Shown here piece by piece: positions 12,968-15,983 of a stretch of DNA of 15,983 bases. The notes beneath the pieces are model-generated. The model was not told where the DNA came from, did not search any database, and saw only the letters and a list, made by a program, of their open reading frames with translations. The first letter of the stretch is position 1. Each line of letters starts with the position of its first letter. The stretch is taken from positions 1 to 15,983 of the forward strand of contig CAJUCZ010000035.1 in the NCBI GenBank assembly GCA_910585375.1, read 5' to 3'. Source of the DNA: an uncultured Alphaproteobacteria bacterium. GTDB taxonomy: Bacteria > Pseudomonadota > Alphaproteobacteria > RF32 > CAG-239. A program made the position numbers and the translations under genes.

Positions 12968-14265
12968 AGCGTTATCTTGAAAAAGATGTCTACCAAGCGA
13001 CTATGGAACGAATTAAATTTATTTTTGAAAACTTTGACAATATTTATGTTTCATTCTCCGGCGGAAAAGACAGCGGTTTGCTGTTGAATCTGGTCTTGGA
13101 CTATAAGCGCAAAAATAACATCAAAAAGAAAATCGGCGTATTTCATCAGGATTTTGAGGCTCAGTACCAAGAAACAACCAATTTTGTTTATCGGATGTTT
13201 GAAGACAATCTGGAAGACATTGAGCCTTACTGGGTTTGTCTGCCGATGGGATCGCGCTGTGCCGTCAGCAATTTTCAAATTTACTGGTATCCATGGGATC
13301 CGGACAAAAAAGATTTATGGGTCCGGCCGATGCCGACCATGCAGTATGTCATTAATCTGGATAATCAGAATTTTGATTTTTATAAACCCAAAATGGTTCA
13401 GGAAGATTTATATGCCGAATTCGGCGACTGGTATTCCCGCCAAAAACAGGGAAAGACGATTTGTCTGCTCGGCGTGAGGGCTGATGAGTCCCTTAATCGT
13501 TACCGCGCTTATGCAAATGCCAGAAAGCAGATTATGAAAAATGCCCAGTGGACAACAAAAATGGGCGAAAACTGGTACAATGCTTATCCGCTTTATGATT
13601 GGACAACCAAAGATGTTTGGGTTGCAAATGGCAAATTCGGATTTGACTATAATAAAATTTATGATTTATACTATAAGGCAGGACTATCGATCCATCAGAT
13701 GCGTGTTGCCAGTCCGTATCATGAAAGCGCGAAAGAAAGTCTTAATCTGTACAGGATTTTGGAACCGGCAACCTGGGTAAAAGTTGTCGGCCGCGTACAG
13801 GGGGCTAATTTCGGAGCTATTTACGGACGGACAAGTGCAATGGGCGTTAGAAACGTTAAACTGCCGGAGGGGCATACGTGGCGGACTTATGTTAAGTTTT
13901 TGCTGGCAACTCTGCCGGACAGCATGCGCAAGAACTATGTTGAAAAGTTTAAGACTTCTATTCGTTTCTGGTGGAAAAAGGGCGGAGTCGTTTGTGATGA
14001 CGCTTTGAAAGAATTAGAGGAATGCAATTATCCGATTAAACGTAACGGGATCAGCAAATACAGCAAAACAAAAGAGCAGATCCGTTTTTTGGGAACACCG
14101 GATGATACGGATGACATTAAATCGTCCATTGACATTCCTTCATGGAAACGTATGGCAATTTGCATCTTGAAAAACGACCACTTGTGTAAATATATGGGAT
14201 TTGCCCAAACTAAAAAACAGGCAGAACGTGAAAAAGAGCTGATTGCAAAGTACAAAAAATTATAA
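12964..14265 (+). CDS. ibrA: IbrA-like PP-loop (PAPS reductase family, DUF3440) protein
   Basis: A 433-residue cytosolic protein. The PP-loop SGGKDS is at 32-37, GVRADES at 170-176 and the PAPS-reductase signature YPLYDWTTKDVW at 208-219; the C-terminal half is the DUF3440 extension (WRTYVKFLLATLPDSMRKNY, SWKRMAICILKNDH). PP-loop enzymes activate a substrate by adenylation or use PAPS-like nucleotides, and relatives such as DndC take part in DNA sulfur modification. IbrA with IbrB was described in E. coli as a regulator of prophage-borne immunoglobulin-binding genes; its chemistry is unknown. The start ATG overlaps the stop of the SNF2-like gene by four bases (ATGA). The ibrB-like gene follows after 14 bases. 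Confidence 0.9.
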   Translation: MKRYLEKDVYQATMERIKFIFENFDNIYVSFSGGKDSGLLLNLVLDYKRKNNIKKKIGVFHQDFEAQYQETTNFVYRMFEDNLEDIEPYWVCLPMGSRCAVSNFQIYWYPWDPDKKDLWVRPMPTMQYVINLDNQNFDFYKPKMVQEDLYAEFGDWYSRQKQGKTICLLGVRADESLNRYRAYANARKQIMKNAQWTTKMGENWYNAYPLYDWTTKDVWVANGKFGFDYNKIYDLYYKAGLSIHQMRVASPYHESAKESLNLYRILEPATWVKVVGRVQGANFGAIYGRTSAMGVRNVKLPEGHTWRTYVKFLLATLPDSMRKNYVEKFKTSIRFWWKKGGVVCDDALKELEECNYPIKRNGISKYSKTKEQIRFLGTPDDTDDIKSSIDIPSWKRMAICILKNDHLCKYMGFAQTKKQAEREKELIAKYKKL

Positions 14266-14279
14266 GGAGACTAAAAACT

Positions 14280-14789
14280 ATGGCTTTTCAAAGTCCTGTT
14301 TATAACGTTAGGCCTGTTCCGGTTGAAAAAATCAGAGCAAACGATTATAACCCCAATAAAGTTGCTCCTCCTGAAATGAAATTGTTAGAGGTTTCTATCT
14401 GGGAAGACGGGTACACTCAGCCGATTGTTTGTTATTATGATAAAAATGCCGATGAATATATTGTTGTAGACGGTTTTCACCGATACACAGTCATGATGAC
14501 TAGCAAACGAATTTATGAACGGGAAAACGGAATGATGCCGGTGGTGGTGATTGATAAAGATCTGAGCGACCGTATGGCGTCTACTATTCGTCATAACCGC
14601 GCCCGCGGCAGCCACAGTGTCGATTTGATGAGCAATATTGTAGCCGAATTACTGGAAATGGGAAAAAGCGACAGTTGGATTTGTCGAAACATCGGCATGT
14701 CCGCAGATGAACTTTTACGCCTTAAGCAGATTACCGGTTTAGCATCATTATTCAAAGACGAAGAATTTTCTAAAAGTTGGGAAGTTTAA
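14280..14789 (+). CDS. ibrB: IbrB-like ParB N-terminal domain protein
   Basis: A 169-residue protein. Residues about 12-112 form a ParB/sulfiredoxin-fold domain (VPVEKIRANDYNPNKV, YIVVDGFHRY at 60-69, TIRHNRARGSH at 102-112, the counterparts of the ParB phosphate-binding boxes). A helical segment (GKSDSWICRNIGMSADELLRLKQITGL) follows, probably a helix-turn-helix. The length and motifs fit IbrB rather than a chromosome-partitioning ParB, and no parA is present. AAGGAG lies 10 bases before the ATG, overlapping the stop of ibrA. As the last gene of the operon it likely gives DNA recognition or nucleotide sensing to the PP-loop partner; that part is inference. Confidence 0.9.
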   Translation: MAFQSPVYNVRPVPVEKIRANDYNPNKVAPPEMKLLEVSIWEDGYTQPIVCYYDKNADEYIVVDGFHRYTVMMTSKRIYERENGMMPVVVIDKDLSDRMASTIRHNRARGSHSVDLMSNIVAELLEMGKSDSWICRNIGMSADELLRLKQITGLASLFKDEEFSKSWEV

Positions 14790-14812
14790 GATTGCTGTAA
14801 CAATAAAAAAAC

Positions 14813-14840
14813 GCCGCATAAATATAATGCGGCATTTTTT
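14813..14840. terminator. Bidirectional terminator after ibrB and the cold-shock gene
   Basis: GCCGCAT (14813-14819) pairs with ATGCGGC (14827-14833), with A-runs upstream and T6 downstream. It serves the convergent ibrB and cold-shock genes. Confidence 0.85.
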
Positions 14841-14884
14841 ATGTTTTTCAAAAAATATATCATACGGATTTGACTCGCCAAAAA

Positions 14885-15088
14885 TCAGACAACTGCAAAA
14901 TTTCCCGCCGTATTGCGCCCCGGACGGTTGTAAACCTTATAAGAAAAGCGCTGGCCGTCATATATGCGTCGGACACCGATTTTTTCCAACTCTTTGATTG
15001 TAACAAAAACAGAAATGTCTTCATTTTCGGAAACAATAAGACCGTATCCTTTCTTGTAGTTCACGAGTTTGAATGTTCCTTGCTTCAT
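14885..15088 (-). CDS. Cold-shock domain protein
   Basis: A 67-residue single-domain OB-fold protein that binds single-stranded nucleic acid as an RNA chaperone. It shows RNP1 as KGYGLI (13-18) and RNP2 as VFVTI (27-31), where the usual RNP2 is VFVHF/I, so the RNA-stacking His is replaced by Thr. The C-terminal half (GVRRIYDGQRFSYKVYNRPGRNTAGNFAVV) matches CspA-type proteins (EGQKVSF...AANL). An ATG at 15124 would add 12 residues, but ATG 15088 has AAGGA 7 bases before it. The 47-base leader includes a small AATCA/TGATT hairpin. Confidence 0.9.
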   Translation of the reverse strand: MKQGTFKLVNYKKGYGLIVSENEDISVFVTIKELEKIGVRRIYDGQRFSYKVYNRPGRNTAGNFAVV

Positions 15089-15142
15089 TTTTTCATCCTT
15101 GGTTTGTTGTTGAAGTATAATCATTTTTCTGATTACAATAGC

Positions 15143-15170
15143 ATAATATCAGGAATAGAAATTTTCACAA
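15143..15170 (-). promoter_or_regulatory. Promoter of the cold-shock gene
   Basis: On the minus strand there is a -35 TTGTGA (15165-15170), a 16-base spacer and a -10 TATTAT (15143-15148). The predicted start is near 15135. Confidence 0.55.
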
Positions 15171-15179
15171 TACCCTGAA

Positions 15180-15200
15180 TTTCGATAACTGTTATCGAAA
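15180..15200. promoter_or_regulatory. 21-bp palindrome, possible operator
   Basis: TTTCGATAAC-T-GTTATCGAAA is a perfect 10-bp inverted repeat around one base, ten bases upstream of the cold-shock gene's -35. It has no U-tract in a useful direction and looks like a dimeric regulator site. Confidence 0.5.
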
Positions 15201-15480
15201 AATTAGGACACACAATATTTTTTTCTTATCAAACACTCATAAAAATCAATGGCTTACAAAACATACAAAAAATTATCCTGAAACACACTGCTTTAAAACA
15301 ATCATAATCGATGATTTAAGAAGAATTTTTTATTTATACAGGATTTGCCCTGACTGACAAGAGTCTACTAACAAAAAAATTTATCTTTCATCAAATATTT
15401 TTACTTTTTGCATTTCAAAAAATCAGTCTATAAAAAATTTTTCAAATCAAATGATATAATGATACTATATTAATAAAGGG
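15201..15480. other. AT-rich intergenic region
   Basis: No coding frame is supported. The stretch is very AT-rich with many A and T runs. A TATAAT at 15455-15460 could be the -10 of a plus-strand promoter for the GC-richer island that follows, but no -35 match is present. Confidence 0.5.
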
Positions 15481-15707
15481 ATGATTTTTTTAGGCAAACA
15501 GGCGAGAGCAAACATTTTTCCGCAAGCCAGTTCAAGTGGCAAACGCGGATGGGAACAACGTCAGCAGCCTTCAAGAGCTATATCACATATCCCCCTTGTT
15601 CTAAGAAGATATCTGGGAGTAGGCCCGGAGTGCAGCTCAGCGATAAACCAACGGGCCTGCTCTTTGGCGGTATGGGGTAGTGTTGTCCCCGCACCTTTGG
15701 GTTCAGC

Positions 15708-15905
15708 TTAGATAAAGCGGAGGTTTTTGTAAGGCAAGTCAGACAGACCTTCAGGGATAAAGTTTATAAACATAGGCCTGATCACATAGGCAGTATTATC
15801 CACCCCGAACTTTGTTCGCCCATTTGCAAGCTCTACAAGGCTTGACGGCGGGTATAGATGTCTGCATGAAGCTTTCACGAGCAGCTGGTATTGTGGTTGC
15901 ATCAT
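15708..15905 (-). pseudogene. Protein-like remnant, possibly HD-GYP tail
   Basis: A minus-strand frame of 65 residues contains LYPPSSLVELANGRTKFGVD followed by NTAYVIRPMFINF. This resembles the segment after the HD-GYP domain in c-di-GMP phosphodiesterases (YPxGSLVELSxGR...RPxV). The putative ATG sits inside the stem of a terminator with no Shine-Dalgarno, so it is unlikely to be expressed as an intact gene. Similarity is by eye; chance is possible. Confidence 0.25.
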
Positions 15906-15935
15906 AAAAAAAACGCCGGGGAGAGGCGTTTTTTT
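15906..15935. terminator. Bidirectional terminator at the right end
   Basis: CGCC (15914-15917) pairs with GGCG (15925-15928) around GGGGAGA. Flanking A8 and T7 and outer ATCAT/ATGAT lengthen the stem to about 16 bp (15901-15940). On the minus strand it could also end a gene entering from the right, whose last codons (stop TAG at 15956-15958) may be visible; eight codons are too few to call a gene. Confidence 0.75.
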
Positions 15936-15983
15936 ATGATACGGGGAGGGGGATGCTAGAGCAAAGCAATATTTCCGGCGGCT

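Larger units (their letters stand above)
15481..15936 (+). ncRNA. Possible structured RNA island
   Basis: Base composition changes sharply from the AT-rich flank to a much richer stretch. Strong local pairings are visible on the plus strand. CCGC-GCCA faces TGGC-GCGG around GTTCAAG (15521-15549). An 11-bp stem GAGTAGGCCCG/CGGGCCTGCTC (with one U-G pair) encloses about 24 bases (15616-15662). GGGG/CCCC closes a small hairpin (15674-15690). The stretch ends at a T-run terminator. Motifs of RNase P RNA, tmRNA and 4.5S RNA are not found. A 76-codon frame starting at 15481 exists, but it has no proper ribosome binding site spacing and an unlike composition. Degenerate mobile-element DNA is the main alternative. 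Confidence 0.3.

Noticed and set aside
11714..14789. A prophage or integrative element carrying the ibrAB operon
   Set aside because: No integrase, phage structural gene or att-like direct repeats flank these genes in the window.
15481..15711. A 76-codon plus-strand open frame in the GC-richer island
   Set aside because: GGG touches the ATG with no spacing, the peptide lacks a recognisable pattern, and the same bases form long RNA stems.
15956..15983. C-terminal end of a minus-strand gene entering from the right
   Set aside because: Eight codons and a stop before a terminator are suggestive, but too short to support a gene call.

Overview
The window looks like a piece of the chromosome of an AT-rich proteobacterium, most likely an alphaproteobacterium living with little oxygen (inference). 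Family-level clues are an NlpD-type LysM/LytM lipoprotein, SlyX, SufB, a high-molecular-weight rubredoxin typical of anaerobes, and an initiator tRNA with the C1:A72 mismatch and an A29:U41 anticodon-stem pair. No integrase, transposase or CRISPR array is visible.

Layout. 1-130: a tRNA-tail-like scrap and a terminator. 133-1634, minus strand: nlpD, then a promoter, a folded RNA with its own terminator, then a small HTH-like gene; the order promoter, folded RNA, terminator, ribosome binding site is that of a riboswitch or attenuator, although a free sRNA is equally possible. 1737-4995, plus strand: an unrecognised 606-residue helical protein, translationally overlapped with sufB, which here has no sufC, sufD or sufS after it. 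5038-5933, minus strand: slyX followed by a flavin-reductase/rubredoxin fusion. 6060-6222: two tiny single-span membrane peptides. 6315-6672: initiator tRNA with promoter and terminator, followed by a repeat that re-uses pieces of the tRNA's 3' end and a second palindromic terminator. 6764-7888: a lipocalin-like secreted protein, and divergently a paired SMR transporter whose first gene seems to start at ATT. 8165-9047: a broken hexapeptide acetyltransferase and a low-complexity lipoprotein. 9279-9510: tRNA-Pro(CGG) followed by a second copy of the tRNA-linked repeat. 9552-11147, minus strand: Nudix hydrolase and a zinc-ribbon SDR. 11239-11406: a probably leaderless 55-residue protein. 11632-14789: a three-gene operon of a SNF2-like protein with damaged ATPase motifs, an IbrA-like PP-loop (PAPS-reductase family, DUF3440) enzyme and an IbrB-like ParB-fold protein. 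14885-15200: a cold-shock protein with promoter and an upstream palindrome. 15481-15940: an island richer in G+C than its flanks, with strong hairpins and a terminator, of unknown nature.

The best candidates for something undescribed are the SNF2-like/IbrA/IbrB operon, the folded leader or sRNA at 506-655, the tRNA-associated repeats, and the structured island at the right end.
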